Source: Anaerolineae bacterium
GTDB lineage: Bacteria; Desulfobacterota; Desulfobacteria; Desulfobacterales; ETH-SRB1
DNA: 64,000 nt
NCBI GenBank assembly: GCA_035529315.1
Contig: DATKWZ010000034.1
Coordinates: 62,001-126,000 of the forward strand
Reading direction: 5' to 3'
A program made the translations under genes and the position numbers. The notes under the pieces are model-generated. The model searched no databases, was not told the DNA's origin, and was given only the letters and a program-made list of their open reading frames with translations. Shown here piece by piece: positions 8,026 to 17,550 of the stretch (positions within the stretch are counted from its first letter, which is position 1; every line of letters starts with the position of its first letter).

Positions 8026-8077
8026 GAACCGCAATAGTGAGCGCATTCCCTGTAGCTTGCTACAGGGAATCTTCAAT
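8026..8077. repeat. Repeat family A, copy 3 with perfect hairpin
   Basis: It begins GAACCGCAATAGTGAGCGCA and forms a perfect 12-base stem, ATTCCCTGTAGC (8045-8056) with GCTACAGGGAAT (8059-8070). It is the best-preserved hairpin of the family, as expected if structure is selected. Confidence 0.85.
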
Positions 8078-8186
8078 ATTAAACAGAAAACCGGATAAGC
8101 CTTCGAAGGCTTTTTCGCCGGACGTTTTGAAGTTCAGATGTCTTCTCAATATCATAATGTGCTGGAAGATTGGGACAACTAAATGA

Positions 8187-8495
8187 TCTTCAAGAATGAA
8201 CATTTCTTGCCAAAGCTTGCAGCCGGTACAGGTCAGTTTCCAGTGGGAAATGAGAATGCTCAATTTGAGATTAGGATGTTGATATCAATATATTGTGACC
8301 GACAATTTAAACAGTAATACTCGCTTTTATCTCAGGTTTATTACAGATTTCTTTATATATTCAGAATATTATCAGTTAGTAGCCTTTATATCAATTTTTT
8401 AAGAATTATGCAATCTTGATGGATTTGTATTGAAAAGATAAGATTTCTCCCTGCGGTCGAAATGACACATTAGATGAATCCGACTTTTTACGAGT
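8187..8495. repeat. Region downstream of gpmI, source-like copy of the 6757-6983 repeat
   Basis: This non-coding stretch after gpmI shares ordered blocks with 6757-6983 and is longer, so it looks closer to the original. It also contains ATTTCTCCCTGCGGTCGAAA (about 8444-8465), half of the dispersed palindrome seen at 45231-45329, and a stop-codon palindrome at 8473-8500. The gap 7982-8495 has no supported gene. Confidence 0.75.
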
Positions 8496-10058
8496 TTATC
8501 TGTCCGGGTTTTTGAAGACGATCAAAGAATTTCCGGTCATCTCTTCTGGTTTGTCAATCCCTAAGATATTCAGGATGGTGGGGGCGACATCCGCAAGGAT
8601 TCCGGATTTTAATTCAGCATTTTTGTAATTATCGTCAACTAATATAAAAGGAACAGGATTGAGTGTATGGGCGGTATGGACATGGTTGTTTTCATTTATC
8701 ATTTTTTCCGCATTACCGTGATCTGAGATAATCAGAATAACGCCACCTATCAGCCGCATTTCATCTGCTATTTTCCTTACACATTTGTCAACTGTTTCGC
8801 ATGCTTTGATTGCAGCCTCAAGAACCCCTGTATGACCCACCATATCCATGTTGGCAAAGTTTAGAATAATCAGGTCATAGCTGTTTGATTTCAAGCGTGA
8901 AATAATCTCTTCAGTCACCAGCGGGGCGCTCATTTCAGGCTTTAAGTCATAGGTTGCAACCTCGCGTGGCGACGGGATGAGACATCGATCCTCGAGTGAG
9001 AAAGGCTTTTCTTCCCCGCCGTTAAAAAAATAGGTTACATGGGCATACTTTTCTGTTTCCGCAATTCTGAGCTGTCTTAATCCCTGCTCGCTTATTACCT
9101 GTCCCAGGATTTTATCCAGATGAACAGGGGAAAAGGCCAGAGGCAAAGTAAACTTTTCATCGTATATGGTCATGCAGAGATATTCGCAAAGCTCTGGCAG
9201 AGGTTCTCTTTTAAATTGATCAAAAACAGGGTCTGTAAAGACTTTGGTTATCTGTCTGGCGCGGTCGGCGCGAAAATTGAAAGATATAATTCCATCACCA
9301 TCTTTTATTGTTCCCAGAGCCTTATCATCCTTGCCTGTAATTACGGTTGGGCGGATAAATTCATCTGTTTCCTTCCGCATATATGCATTTTTTACCGCTT
9401 CTACAGGGCTTTTTTCTTTTATTCCTTCACCCAGCGTGTACAAACGGAAAGCCTTTTCCGTACGGTCCCATCTGCTATCCCTGTCCATGGCATAGAAACG
9501 GCCGCAAATGGTTGCAATAAAGCCAAAATTGATGGAGTCGATATAATCCTGCAGCTCTTTCACATATCCTGCTCCACTGTCGGACAGTGTATCGCGGCCA
9601 TCTGTTATGACGTGTATATAAACCCGTCTGAGCCCCTTTTGTTTAGCCATATTCAGAAGGGCAAACAGATGATTAATATGGCTGTGCACACCTCCGTCTG
9701 AAACAAGCCCCATCATATGAAGCGTGGAATTATTAGCCTTTACTTTAGATATTACGGAGTTTATGGCCTGATTTTCGTAAAATGATCCATCATTAATTGC
9801 CGTGTTTATTCTGAGTAAATCCTGAAAGACTATCCTTCCTGCCCCAATATTTAGATGACCAACCTCGGAATTACCCATTACGCCCTCTGGAAGCCCCACA
9901 GCTTCACCAGAACACAGGAGGCTGGTATTAGGATATTCTTTCTTCAGCATGTCCAGGCAGGGGGTTTTTGCAAGATAAACAGCGTTTCCGTCATGGTTGG
10001 GGTTGATTCCCCATCCATCCAGAATCATCAACATGCAGGGTTTTTTATTCCTTGTCAT
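8496..10058 (-). CDS. gpmI: 2,3-bisphosphoglycerate-independent phosphoglycerate mutase
   Basis: A 520-residue cytoplasmic Mn-dependent enzyme interconverting 3- and 2-phosphoglycerate in glycolysis and gluconeogenesis. The N-terminus MLMILDGWGINP holds the first metal Asp. GNSEVGHLNIGAGR contains the catalytic serine that is transiently phosphorylated. HVITDGRDT, FNFRADRARQ, ANMDMVGHTG and ISDHGNAE complete the metal and substrate sites. Length is normal. It is the last gene of a minus-strand operon, 6 bases after rsfS, and its stop codon lies inside a dispersed palindrome. A fragment of its tail is duplicated at 6.9 kb. Confidence 0.97.
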   Translation of the reverse strand: MTRNKKPCMLMILDGWGINPNHDGNAVYLAKTPCLDMLKKEYPNTSLLCSGEAVGLPEGVMGNSEVGHLNIGAGRIVFQDLLRINTAINDGSFYENQAINSVISKVKANNSTLHMMGLVSDGGVHSHINHLFALLNMAKQKGLRRVYIHVITDGRDTLSDSGAGYVKELQDYIDSINFGFIATICGRFYAMDRDSRWDRTEKAFRLYTLGEGIKEKSPVEAVKNAYMRKETDEFIRPTVITGKDDKALGTIKDGDGIISFNFRADRARQITKVFTDPVFDQFKREPLPELCEYLCMTIYDEKFTLPLAFSPVHLDKILGQVISEQGLRQLRIAETEKYAHVTYFFNGGEEKPFSLEDRCLIPSPREVATYDLKPEMSAPLVTEEIISRLKSNSYDLIILNFANMDMVGHTGVLEAAIKACETVDKCVRKIADEMRLIGGVILIISDHGNAEKMINENNHVHTAHTLNPVPFILVDDNYKNAELKSGILADVAPTILNILGIDKPEEMTGNSLIVFKNPDR

Positions 10059-10064
10059 AGGATT

Positions 10065-10466
10065 TTAAGTGTCCTTTGTTGCGTAGTTTACACTTTTCAA
10101 GGTTGGTTCTTCAGCCATACTTTCGGTTATTACCCTTTTTGCATCTGTCCATAATCCCTCAAGGTCATAGAAACCGCGCAAAGGTTCATAAAAAACATGA
10201 ATGATAATATGGCCGTAGTCGAGCAAAACCCAGCGCCCTTCCTTTATACCCTCCACGTTAAGCGTCTTTATTCCATGCTTTTTGAGATCAACCTTAATAG
10301 ATTCGGCAATCGCCATAACCTGGCGGGTTGAACTGCCGCTGCAAATGATAAAAAAATCCGCGATAGAAGTCAGCCCCCGGACATCAAGAACTACAAGATC
10401 GGTTGCCTTTTTCCCCATAACTGCTTTAACATAATGAGCAAGAAGCCCATCAAGATCATTGATCAT
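10065..10466 (-). CDS. rsfS: Ribosomal silencing factor RsfS (Iojap family)
   Basis: A 133-residue protein that binds ribosomal protein L14 and blocks subunit joining when nutrients are low. The family signature is visible in TDLVVLDVRGLTSIADFFIICSGSSTRQV and in the EGIKEGRWVLLDYGHIIIHVF stretch. Its ATG overlaps the TGA of nadD (ATGA), the usual pairing of these two genes. A short C-terminal extension ends NYATKDT. Confidence 0.95.
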   Translation of the reverse strand: MINDLDGLLAHYVKAVMGKKATDLVVLDVRGLTSIADFFIICSGSSTRQVMAIAESIKVDLKKHGIKTLNVEGIKEGRWVLLDYGHIIIHVFYEPLRGFYDLEGLWTDAKRVITESMAEEPTLKSVNYATKDT

Positions 10467-11140
10467 AGATAAAGTCCTTTTGTTTTAATAAATTCTTCCA
10501 CCTTTTCAGGAACTAAAGATTTAATAGACATGCCCTGGTTGATAAGTTTGCGTATTTTTGTTGATGAAATATTTATCGGGCTTATATCAAAGAAAAAAAC
10601 AGGCTGTTTATCAGCATGGATAAAGCATGATTGCGAAAAAGAATAGTCATAATCGTGAGATATGGTCTTTTTTAGATAATTTTCAATGGATTTCAGGATA
10701 ATGGTCTTATCAGAGCTCCACGCCCCCGGCCTGGGAATTACAATAAAGGAGGTAAGCATGAAAATGTCCATATAAGATTTCCATGTGTCTATCTCAAGGA
10801 AAGCATCAAGGCCGATGATAAGATAAAGCCGGCTTTTTTTCGGTGATATGGATTTGAAATGGCAAACAGTGTCGATTGTATATGAAGGCCCGGAACGTTT
10901 CAGTTCAACATCGGAAACAGTGACCGCTTTCATAAGGGCGGGGCGGCTTGCAACAGCGAGGCGTATCATCTCCATACGGTTTTTTGCGTCAGCAAGATTT
11001 TTTTGCTCTTTATGCGGGGGAAGGGCGGATGGAATAAGATGGATTTCATCTAAAGAAAACCCTTTTTGCACCTCTTCGACAGCTCTTAGATGTCCATTAT
11101 GAATCGGATTAAATGTACCGCCAAAAAGTCCTATATGCAT
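10463..11140 (-). CDS. nadD: Nicotinate-nucleotide adenylyltransferase
   Basis: A 225-residue enzyme joining nicotinate mononucleotide to ATP in NAD synthesis. The nucleotidyltransferase motif GGTFNPIHNGHL is at the N-terminus, and the ISSTKIRKLI motif near residue 195 completes the T/HxGH-ISSTxxR pair. IPSALPPHKE is also typical. It sits between proA and rsfS in a minus-strand operon, with 3 bases to proA and an ATGA overlap with rsfS. Confidence 0.96.
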   Translation of the reverse strand: MHIGLFGGTFNPIHNGHLRAVEEVQKGFSLDEIHLIPSALPPHKEQKNLADAKNRMEMIRLAVASRPALMKAVTVSDVELKRSGPSYTIDTVCHFKSISPKKSRLYLIIGLDAFLEIDTWKSYMDIFMLTSFIVIPRPGAWSSDKTIILKSIENYLKKTISHDYDYSFSQSCFIHADKQPVFFFDISPINISSTKIRKLINQGMSIKSLVPEKVEEFIKTKGLYL

Positions 11141-11143
11141 TAT

Positions 11144-12400
11144 TTAAAGCCTTATCTGCCCATCTCCGAAAACTACAAACTTGGTGGCGGTAAGCTCTTT
11201 CAAACCCATTGGTCCAAAGGCGTGAAGTTTAGAAGTACTTATGCCGATTTCAGCTCCTAATCCGAGCTGCCCCCCATCGTTGAAGCGTGTTGAAGCATTT
11301 ACAAGAACAACCGAAGAATCCACCTCGCGGACAAAGCGCCTTGCTCTATTATAATCTGATGTAACAATAGCTTCCGTATGGCTGGAACCGTATCTTGCTA
11401 TGTGTGCGATGGCCTGATCCATATTATCCACCACCTTTACAGCAATAACGAGGCCCAGGTATTCAGCTGGCCAGTCTTCTTCCGATGCCTTTATTGTTTT
11501 TGGCAGGATACGGCATGTTTCAGGGCAACCCCTGATTTCAACCCCGGCCTTAACAAAGCGTTTTTCGATAGCTGGCAAAAATTCCTGAGCCACCGATTTG
11601 TGAACAAGCATTGTTTCCATGGCATTACATACGCCGGGGCGCTGAACCTTTGCATTGAAACATATCTCTTCGGCCATAAACAGCTCCGCGCTATCATCAA
11701 CATATACATGGCATACGCCTTTATAATGTTTTAATACAGGTATCTTTGAATTTTCCACTACAAAACGGATCAAACCCTCGCCGCCACGCGGTATAATAAG
11801 ATCAACAAATTTCTCCTGCTTTAACAGCGCATTAACGGCAGCCCTGTCTCTAACCGGCACAACATTAACCGCAGATTCAGGAAGACCATTTTCAAGAAGA
11901 GCGTTGCCTATAATTCCGGCTAATGCCTGATTTGAATGGAATGCCTCGGAACCGCCGCGAAGTATAACCGCATTTCCGGCTTTCAGGCAAAGGCCGGCAG
12001 CATCCACGGTAACATTTGGCCTTGACTCATAAATTATGCCGATAACGCCCAAAGGTATGCGCATACGTGCCACCTGCAAACCGTTGGGTCTTATCAATGT
12101 CTTGCTCATGGAACCGACAGGGTCGTCAAGCTGCGCTACTTCTCTCAGCCCATCAGCCATGGATTTTATGGTTGAATCATATATGGTAAGCCGATCAATC
12201 ATTGCACTTGAAAGCCCCATCTCCTTTGCACGTGAAAGATCCTTATTGTTTTCTTCCTTTATATATGAAGCTTCTGTTTCTATTTTACCGGCAATTCCAA
12301 GAAGAACCCCGTTTTTTTTAATTGACGGGCATTTTGCCATTTCTATTGAAGCAGATTTTGCGGCTTTTGCTATCTCCAGAACCGTTAATTCAACAGACAT
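11144..12400 (-). CDS. proA: Gamma-glutamyl phosphate reductase
   Basis: A 418-residue NADPH-dependent enzyme that reduces glutamyl-5-phosphate to the semialdehyde, the second step of proline synthesis. The catalytic cysteine lies in [14 protein letters not shown], and [17 protein letters not shown] and [25 protein letters not shown] are family signatures. I chose the ATG at 12400 because AAGGAGGAAAA stands just upstream; a longer reading to 12436 is unsupported. proB is upstream on the same strand, so both steps are encoded together. Confidence 0.97.
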   Translation of the reverse strand: MSVELTVLEIAKAAKSASIEMAKCPSIKKNGVLLGIAGKIETEASYIKEENNKDLSRAKEMGLSSAMIDRLTIYDSTIKSMADGLREVAQLDDPVGSMSKTLIRPNGLQVARMRIPLGVIGIIYESRPNVTVDAAGLCLKAGNAVILRGGSEAFHSNQALAGIIGNALLENGLPESAVNVVPVRDRAAVNALLKQEKFVDLIIPRGGEGLIRFVVENSKIPVLKHYKGVCHVYVDDSAELFMAEEICFNAKVQRPGVCNAMETMLVHKSVAQEFLPAIEKRFVKAGVEIRGCPETCRILPKTIKASEEDWPAEYLGLVIAVKVVDNMDQAIAHIARYGSSHTEAIVTSDYNRARRFVREVDSSVVLVNASTRFNDGGQLGLGAEIGISTSKLHAFGPMGLKELTATKFVVFGDGQIRL

Positions 12401-12511
12401 TTTTCCTCCTTGAATTTTTTTTACCACGAAGAGCACGAAGAAATTATAAAACCATCAAAGTATTAAGGGTTTGACAAAACAACAAATTGCTTTAACCTAA
12501 CACCTAATGTG

Positions 12512-13648
12512 TTAATCATAATATGTAATAGCCAGGTTGTCTCTATGTATAACTTCGTCGTAAGGCTTATATCCGAGACGCTCCTTAATCTTGCTTGACT
12601 TGAGCCCCATGATCTTGCGTATATCGGCTGCGCTGTAATTGACAAGGCCTGTCCCCAATTTCCTGTTATCCTCCATTTGAAATTCTACAGGTGCTCCCGC
12701 ACTGAATTTACCTTCTACACCAATTATACCGCCTGGAAGAAGACTCTTCCCCTTTTTAAGTATCGCGGTTGCGGCACCGTTATCAATTCTGATAACCCCC
12801 TTAGGCTTCAAACTATAGGCAATCCAGCATTTACGTCCTGCAAGCTTTTCCTTTTTCGGAACAAAAAAGGTTCCATACTCTTTTCCGGAAAAAATCTTTT
12901 TCAAAATATCCGATTTTGCACCACCCGCAATTATCATAGGTATTCCAGCTGCAGTAACCTTCTTTGCAGCATTTATCTTTGCCATCATTCCCCCGGTTCC
13001 GAGGGCGCCTGGAATATCACTCGCAAGTTTTTCAATGCTCTTTTTTATTGTGGATACAACCGTAATCAGTTTTGCATCTGGATTGTTGCGAGGATCTTTA
13101 TTATAAAGCCCGTCAATATCGGTAAGATTAATTAGAATATCGGCATCCATCAGCATTGTAATCATGGCGGCAAGATTGTCATTATCTCCAAATTTAATCT
13201 CTTCCACTGCAACAGTATCATTTTCGTTAATAATCGGAACAAACTGCCATGACAACAACGTGCTTAAAGTGTTTCGAGCATTTAAGTATCTTTTTCGGTT
13301 GCTGAGATCTTCGCTGGTTAGAAGAATCTGAGCTACTCTTTTCCCATATCTGGCAAATGCCTTTTCATACGCCATGATAAGTCCGGCCTGACCAACAGCG
13401 GCAATTGCCTGCCTTTTGGGAATTTCATCAGGTCTTCTGGAAAGTCCGACTTTCCTTAACCCTGATGCCATAGCCCCGGATGAAACAAGGATAATCTCCA
13501 TTCCCGCGTCAATAAGATAACAAATTTGCCTGCTGATGGATCTGATAGTTTTTAGATTCAACCCGTTATCTTCGGTGAGAACTCCACTGCCGACCTTGAC
13601 AACAACACGCTTTGCGCTATTAAAACAAGATGTTCGGTTTTTATTCAT
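12512..13648 (-). CDS. proB: Glutamate 5-kinase with PUA domain
   Basis: A 378-residue enzyme that phosphorylates glutamate with ATP, the first and proline-inhibited step of proline synthesis. The amino-acid kinase domain shows VVKVGSGVLT, ILVSSGAMASG, INENDTVAVEEIKFGDNDNLAA and GTGGMMAKINAA. A C-terminal PUA domain (about 280-365) begins at GVIRIDNGA. Its start overlaps the end of obg by 8 bases. The order obg-proB-proA is conserved in many bacteria. A 111-base gap before proA contains an ACCACGAAG-type phrase. Confidence 0.97.
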   Translation of the reverse strand: MNKNRTSCFNSAKRVVVKVGSGVLTEDNGLNLKTIRSISRQICYLIDAGMEIILVSSGAMASGLRKVGLSRRPDEIPKRQAIAAVGQAGLIMAYEKAFARYGKRVAQILLTSEDLSNRKRYLNARNTLSTLLSWQFVPIINENDTVAVEEIKFGDNDNLAAMITMLMDADILINLTDIDGLYNKDPRNNPDAKLITVVSTIKKSIEKLASDIPGALGTGGMMAKINAAKKVTAAGIPMIIAGGAKSDILKKIFSGKEYGTFFVPKKEKLAGRKCWIAYSLKPKGVIRIDNGAATAILKKGKSLLPGGIIGVEGKFSAGAPVEFQMEDNRKLGTGLVNYSAADIRKIMGLKSSKIKERLGYKPYDEVIHRDNLAITYYD

Positions 13649-14657
13649 ACGTTTTATCTAATAGCTCAAGTATCCGTAATATTAAATGGTTAACCCCTTT
13701 TCCGGTAATGGCGGAAATTAATACTATGTTTTTTTCCTTGGCAGCGGATTGAAATATATCTGCCGCTTCTTTGGCGCCTGGAATATCAAGTTTATTCAAT
13801 ACAACAACCTGAGGCTTTTTTGCAAGATTCTCGCTGTATAGCGCAAGTTCCATGTTTATAGTATTATAAGCATCAAGGGGATGGTTCGTGTCAATAGAGG
13901 ATATATCGATAAGATGAACAAGGATCCGGGTTCGCTCTATGTGTTTTAGAAAGCTTATACCCAGCCCGGCCCCTTTATGTGCTCCTGATATCAATCCGGG
14001 TATATCGGCTACAACAAAAGGTTCTCCCCGAAAAGGCTCTTTCAGGTCTGTTTGAACTACGCCGAGGTTGGGTGTAAGTGTTGTAAAGGGGTAATCGGCT
14101 ATTTTGGGCCGCGCAGAAGAAATTACGCTGATAAGGGTGGATTTTCCTGCATTGGGAAGACCTATGATTCCCACATCCGCAAGGAGTTTGAGCTCTATCT
14201 TTAGATTCAGTGTTTCGCCGGGTTCACCGGGCTGGGCAAACCGCGGGCTGCGGTTTGTTGACGATTTAAACCGTGTGTTTCCCAGGCCGCCTCTACCGCC
14301 TTTTGCTATAACAAAAGCTTCGCCTGCTTTAACAAAATCTTTTATCAGGAGTCCGGTTTCGGCATTAAAGACCAGGGTGCCAATGGGAATTTCTATTTTA
14401 AGATCTTCACCATTTTTGCCTTTCTTTTGTCTGCCCTGTCCGTAAACGCCGTTTTTAGCTTTCAGTTGCTTTCTGTATCGAAACTGATACAGGGTGCGTT
14501 TCCCTGATGTCGCCACAAAAACAACATCCCCGCCTTTTCCGCCGTCCCCTCCATCCGGTCCTCCGTGGGGTATAAATTTCTCACGTCTGAAACTTACACA
14601 CCCGCTGCCTCCATCTCCGGACTGAACAGTAATAATTGCTTCATCAATGAATTTCAC
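13641..14657 (-). CDS. obg: GTPase Obg (50S assembly)
   Basis: A 338-residue ribosome-associated GTPase for large-subunit maturation and stress control. The N-terminal Obg fold is glycine-rich ([26 protein letters not shown]). The G domain shows the P-loop GLPNAGKST, switch [20 protein letters not shown] and a late SAITGKG. The variable C-terminal OCT domain is essentially absent, so this is the short form. The start is GTG, overlapping the rpmA stop as GTGA, which implies coupled translation. Confidence 0.97.
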   Translation of the reverse strand: MKFIDEAIITVQSGDGGSGCVSFRREKFIPHGGPDGGDGGKGGDVVFVATSGKRTLYQFRYRKQLKAKNGVYGQGRQKKGKNGEDLKIEIPIGTLVFNAETGLLIKDFVKAGEAFVIAKGGRGGLGNTRFKSSTNRSPRFAQPGEPGETLNLKIELKLLADVGIIGLPNAGKSTLISVISSARPKIADYPFTTLTPNLGVVQTDLKEPFRGEPFVVADIPGLISGAHKGAGLGISFLKHIERTRILVHLIDISSIDTNHPLDAYNTINMELALYSENLAKKPQVVVLNKLDIPGAKEAADIFQSAAKEKNIVLISAITGKGVNHLILRILELLDKTYE

Positions 14658-14908
14658 GCTGCATAAACGCTTACTTTCTTTTGTGAACGGCCCTTTCGTT
14701 CATAAGCAACAATCCCGTCAATGGTGGCAAATAATGTATAATCTCGACCCATTCCAACATTATCTCCTGGATGAATTTTTGTCCCAAGCTGGCGAACCAG
14801 TATATTTCCGGCTACGACCTTTTCTCCGCCATATCGTTTAACACCACGCCTTTGTGCATTGCTGTCGCGACCGTTTTTTGAACTGCCGCCGGCTTTTTTA
14901 TGTGCCAT
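14654..14908 (-). CDS. rpmA: 50S ribosomal protein L27
   Basis: An 84-residue ribosomal protein near the peptidyl-transferase centre. The N-terminus [16 protein letters not shown] is the canonical form without a cleaved leader. The ATG at 14908 has AAGGAG upstream, so in-frame extensions further upstream are rejected. It follows rplU after 135 bases and overlaps obg, the standard rplU-rpmA-obg order. Confidence 0.98.
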   Translation of the reverse strand: MAHKKAGGSSKNGRDSNAQRRGVKRYGGEKVVAGNILVRQLGTKIHPGDNVGMGRDYTLFATIDGIVAYERKGRSQKKVSVYAA

Positions 14909-15043
14909 TATTTCTACTCCTTGCGTAATAATTCTGCCACCAAGACGCCAACTTGTCTGCGGCAGGCAGGGGTTATAATACAAACAATATCCCTTTGTCG
15001 CGCTTTTGTGTCTTAGAGGCTAACCTGTTATAAATATTATTAT

Positions 15044-15355
15044 TTATGCTTCAATATTATCTATCATAACAGCAGTAAGCTGCTGGCGATGACCTTGCTT
15101 TTTGCGGTATCTTTTTCGTTTCTTATACTTGAAGACAATTATTTTTTTTGTTTTTTCCTGCTGAATAATATGTCCCTTAACCACTATATTATCAAGAAGC
15201 GGTCTGCCGATATTTACAGTTTTACCATCTGAAAACATGAGGACTTTATCAAAAGAAACAAAGTCACCAGTCTCTCCTGGAATTTTTTCAACCCTTAAGG
15301 TTTCCCCCTCATGAATTTTATATTGTTTTCCACCTGAAGCAACTATAGCGTACAT
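15044..15355 (-). CDS. rplU: 50S ribosomal protein L21
   Basis: A 103-residue ribosomal protein. MYAIVASGGKQYKI is the family N-terminus, and YKKRKRYRKKQGHRQ near the C-terminus is the RNA-binding basic patch. It is first of the minus-strand operon reaching gpmI. An AGGGGAG-type ribosome site lies about 10 bases before the ATG. A promoter-like TTGACA is about 110 bases upstream. Confidence 0.98.
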   Translation of the reverse strand: MYAIVASGGKQYKIHEGETLRVEKIPGETGDFVSFDKVLMFSDGKTVNIGRPLLDNIVVKGHIIQQEKTKKIIVFKYKKRKRYRKKQGHRQQLTAVMIDNIEA

Positions 15356-15441
15356 CTGATTTAGCTCCCCTCTTAATTTTAACGACTTTCAATATTAAAC
15401 ATTTGACTTATTATGAAACTTTCAACTAATAAAAACAATGA

Positions 15442-15470
15442 TCTTCTATTTTATTAAACTATTTTGTCAA
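15442..15470 (-). promoter_or_regulatory. Possible promoter of the rplU operon
   Basis: On the minus strand a perfect TTGACA lies at 15470-15465, with only a weak TAGAAG/AGAAGA -10 after 16-17 bases. The -35 overlaps that of the divergent fdhD-like gene, so the two would compete for polymerase. The -10 is poor, hence low confidence. Confidence 0.35.
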
Positions 15471-15492
15471 GTAAAAAATTTTAAACTATATT
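15464..15492 (+). promoter_or_regulatory. Promoter of the fdhD-like gene
   Basis: TTGTCA (15464-15469), a 17-base spacer, then TATATT (15487-15492). Transcription would start near 15499. This places the in-frame ATG at 15500 at the very 5' end of the RNA and supports translation from the TTG at 15512 behind GGAGG. Confidence 0.55.
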
Positions 15493-15511
15493 TTTACACA
15501 TGGAGGTCTTG

Positions 15512-16273
15512 TTGAATACTTTTTCAAATCATCAGGTTGTTTTTATTGATAAAAAACACACAATTTCAGCGCGACACAAACTTATTAATGAAAAGCCTTT
15601 GTCAATTCTGGTTCAGGGAAAACCATACTGTGTTATTATGCGCACACCCGGCAATGAACTTCAGCATGTAGCCGGTTTTAGCCTTTATGAAGAACTCATT
15701 GATATTCCTGGTGATTTAACATCACTATCATTTAAAGATGATGCAGATACCAATGTAGTTGCCATTACCCTTAGCGAATCAAGAAAAAATAAAATATCCC
15801 ATCTTTTCGAGAGGCGGGACATGGTTGACAATTTTTATCAAATCACTCCTCCCATGGCAGATGAAATTATAATAGATGTCAACTCAGCTGTAAATTGTCT
15901 TGAAGGGCTTTCCTGTCATCAACCATTGCGTTTTGATACACATGCAGCTCATGCTGCTGCCCTGTATAATTCAGATTTTGAACTGTTATCCGTTGCCGAG
16001 GATGTTGGCCGTCATAACGCTGTTGATAAGGCTGTTGGGAAGCTCTTTTTGGACAATACGCTCAACAGGGCATCACTCCTTATCCTTTCTTCCCGCATCA
16101 GTTATGAACTTGTCAAGAAGGCTGCAAGGGCAAGAATCCCTGTTATACTCGCAATGTCGCGTCCCACTTCCATTGCCGTAGAGATCGCAACAAAATTAAA
16201 CATGACACTGGCATGTCTTGCCAAAGGTTCCGGCTTATACATTTTCTGCGGCAAACATCGGTTTGGAAAATAA
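15512..16273 (+). CDS. FdhD-family protein lacking the CxxC motif
   Basis: A 253-residue homologue of FdhD, the sulfurtransferase that moves sulfur from IscS to the bis-MGD cofactor of formate dehydrogenase. The C-terminal half matches well: AAHAAALY, then the signature AEDVGRHNAVDKAVG, then SSRISYELVKKAARARIPVI. However, the catalytic CGxCG loop expected before this is absent; the region reads FERRDMVDN, and the usual TGGxHAA is THAAHAA. It may therefore bind cofactor without transferring sulfur. I start at the TTG 15512 because GGAGG is 5 bases upstream; an ATG at 15500 is in frame but has no site. It is monocistronic and convergent to dsrP. Confidence 0.78.
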   Translation: MNTFSNHQVVFIDKKHTISARHKLINEKPLSILVQGKPYCVIMRTPGNELQHVAGFSLYEELIDIPGDLTSLSFKDDADTNVVAITLSESRKNKISHLFERRDMVDNFYQITPPMADEIIIDVNSAVNCLEGLSCHQPLRFDTHAAHAAALYNSDFELLSVAEDVGRHNAVDKAVGKLFLDNTLNRASLLILSSRISYELVKKAARARIPVILAMSRPTSIAVEIATKLNMTLACLAKGSGLYIFCGKHRFGK

Positions 16274-16287
16274 TAAAACTAAAATAT

Positions 16288-16322
16288 AAAAAGGGTCCAT
16301 CGATAAATTATGAACCCTTTTT
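16288..16322. terminator. Bidirectional intrinsic terminator between the fdhD-like gene and dsrP
   Basis: AAAAAGGGT (16288-16296) pairs with ACCCTTTTT (16314-16322) across a 17-base loop. T-rich DNA follows on the plus side and A-rich DNA on the minus side, as expected for a terminator shared by convergent genes. The loop is long, so its strength is uncertain. Confidence 0.6.
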
Positions 16323-16335
16323 ATGTATATTATAT

Positions 16336-16365
16336 TGAGACCTTATTCATTTTTCAAAGGTCTCA
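16336..16365. repeat. Perfect 9-bp inverted repeat after dsrP
   Basis: TGAGACCTT (16336-16344) and AAGGTCTCA (16357-16365) form a perfect stem 18 bases past the dsrP stop. It could be an RNA end hairpin for the dsr transcript. No U tract follows directly. Confidence 0.5.
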
Positions 16366-16382
16366 TACTATAGAACTATTTT

Positions 16383-17543
16383 TTATACCCCGGAAACCTC
16401 TTCCTTAACAGTAACGGCAATCTTGAAAAGCAGGGTTAATACAAAAAAACCGGTTGCCCAAACACCGAGAGATATAACAATCTCCGGCAGCGTTGGGATA
16501 TATTCGGTAACATGATGAAGAGGATTAGGCACAAATCCGCCTGAGATCATTCCGAGACCTTTGTCAATCCATGTTCCGATAAACAGTATTACGCACGCAA
16601 AAGCCAGAACAGCTTCATTTTTGCGGGTAACAGGATTAACAAGGAGAATAATAGATGTCAACATAAACGCCATTGATGCCCACATCCATGGAACCAAAGC
16701 GCCATATCCGTGAAACCCGAAAAAAAGGTATTGTATATGAGCCATATGGCTTGGTATTCTGCTGTAAAAGACTACAAATATTTCACAAAGGAAGAAAAAT
16801 ACATTAATTATTATTGCATATGTAACAATTTTGGCAAGAGATTGAATCTGTTCTCTGCCCGGATCAAATTTTGTTACCCTCCTGATGATAAGGCACAAAA
16901 GAATTAATAATGCAGGGCCTGCGGCAAAGGCTGAAGCAAGAAATCTCGGAGCAAGAATAGCGGTTAGCCAGAATCCCCTTCCCGGCAAACCACAGTATAA
17001 AAATGCTGTTACAGTATGGATAGCCGGCGCCCATATAATTGAAACAATTGCCAGCGTCTTTACCCAGCCTGGATAATGCACATTATTCCGTTCCGCCTCG
17101 ATCACATTCCAACCCACAATGATATTCAGTAAAAGATACACGTTTAAAACTATCATATCCCAGAAAAGGACAGATCCCGGCGTTGGATAAAGCATAACAT
17201 TAAGAGCGCGCATAGGTTGTCCAAGATCTGCAATAATAAACATAAGACACATGATAACAGCCGCTATAGCTAGGAACTCACCTAAGATAGTAATCCTGCC
17301 GAAAGCTTTATAGTCATGGAGGTAATATGGAAGAACCACCATAACACCCCCTGCCGCAACACCGACAAGGAATGTAAACTGGGCAATATAAAAACCCCAT
17401 GAAACGTCTCTGCTCATACCTGTAATCCCAAGGCCGAAACTAAGTTGCCACAGCCAGAAACCAAAAGCAATGCCCATAACAGCGAGCAGTCCTATAATAA
17501 ATATCCAGTATTTCTTGCCGCCTTTAAGTGCTAATTCAAGCAT
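16383..17543 (-). CDS. dsrP: DsrP, NrfD-like membrane subunit of the Dsr complex
   Basis: A 386-residue integral membrane protein of the NrfD/PsrC family with about ten hydrophobic helices. It is the quinone-interacting subunit of DsrMKJOP. MSRDVSWGFYIAQFTFLVG and the long run of helices match the family. DsrP exchanges electrons between menaquinone and the periplasmic DsrJ/DsrO. The ATG has a GAGGT site. It is the last gene of the operon, 7 bases after dsrO, and is followed by two hairpins. Confidence 0.95.
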   Translation of the reverse strand: MLELALKGGKKYWIFIIGLLAVMGIAFGFWLWQLSFGLGITGMSRDVSWGFYIAQFTFLVGVAAGGVMVVLPYYLHDYKAFGRITILGEFLAIAAVIMCLMFIIADLGQPMRALNVMLYPTPGSVLFWDMIVLNVYLLLNIIVGWNVIEAERNNVHYPGWVKTLAIVSIIWAPAIHTVTAFLYCGLPGRGFWLTAILAPRFLASAFAAGPALLILLCLIIRRVTKFDPGREQIQSLAKIVTYAIIINVFFFLCEIFVVFYSRIPSHMAHIQYLFFGFHGYGALVPWMWASMAFMLTSIILLVNPVTRKNEAVLAFACVILFIGTWIDKGLGMISGGFVPNPLHHVTEYIPTLPEIVISLGVWATGFFVLTLLFKIAVTVKEEVSGV

Positions 17544-17550
17544 AATAACC

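Noticed and set aside
9120-9701. 193-residue frame on the plus strand
   Set aside because: It lies wholly antisense to gpmI, whose conserved motifs are intact.
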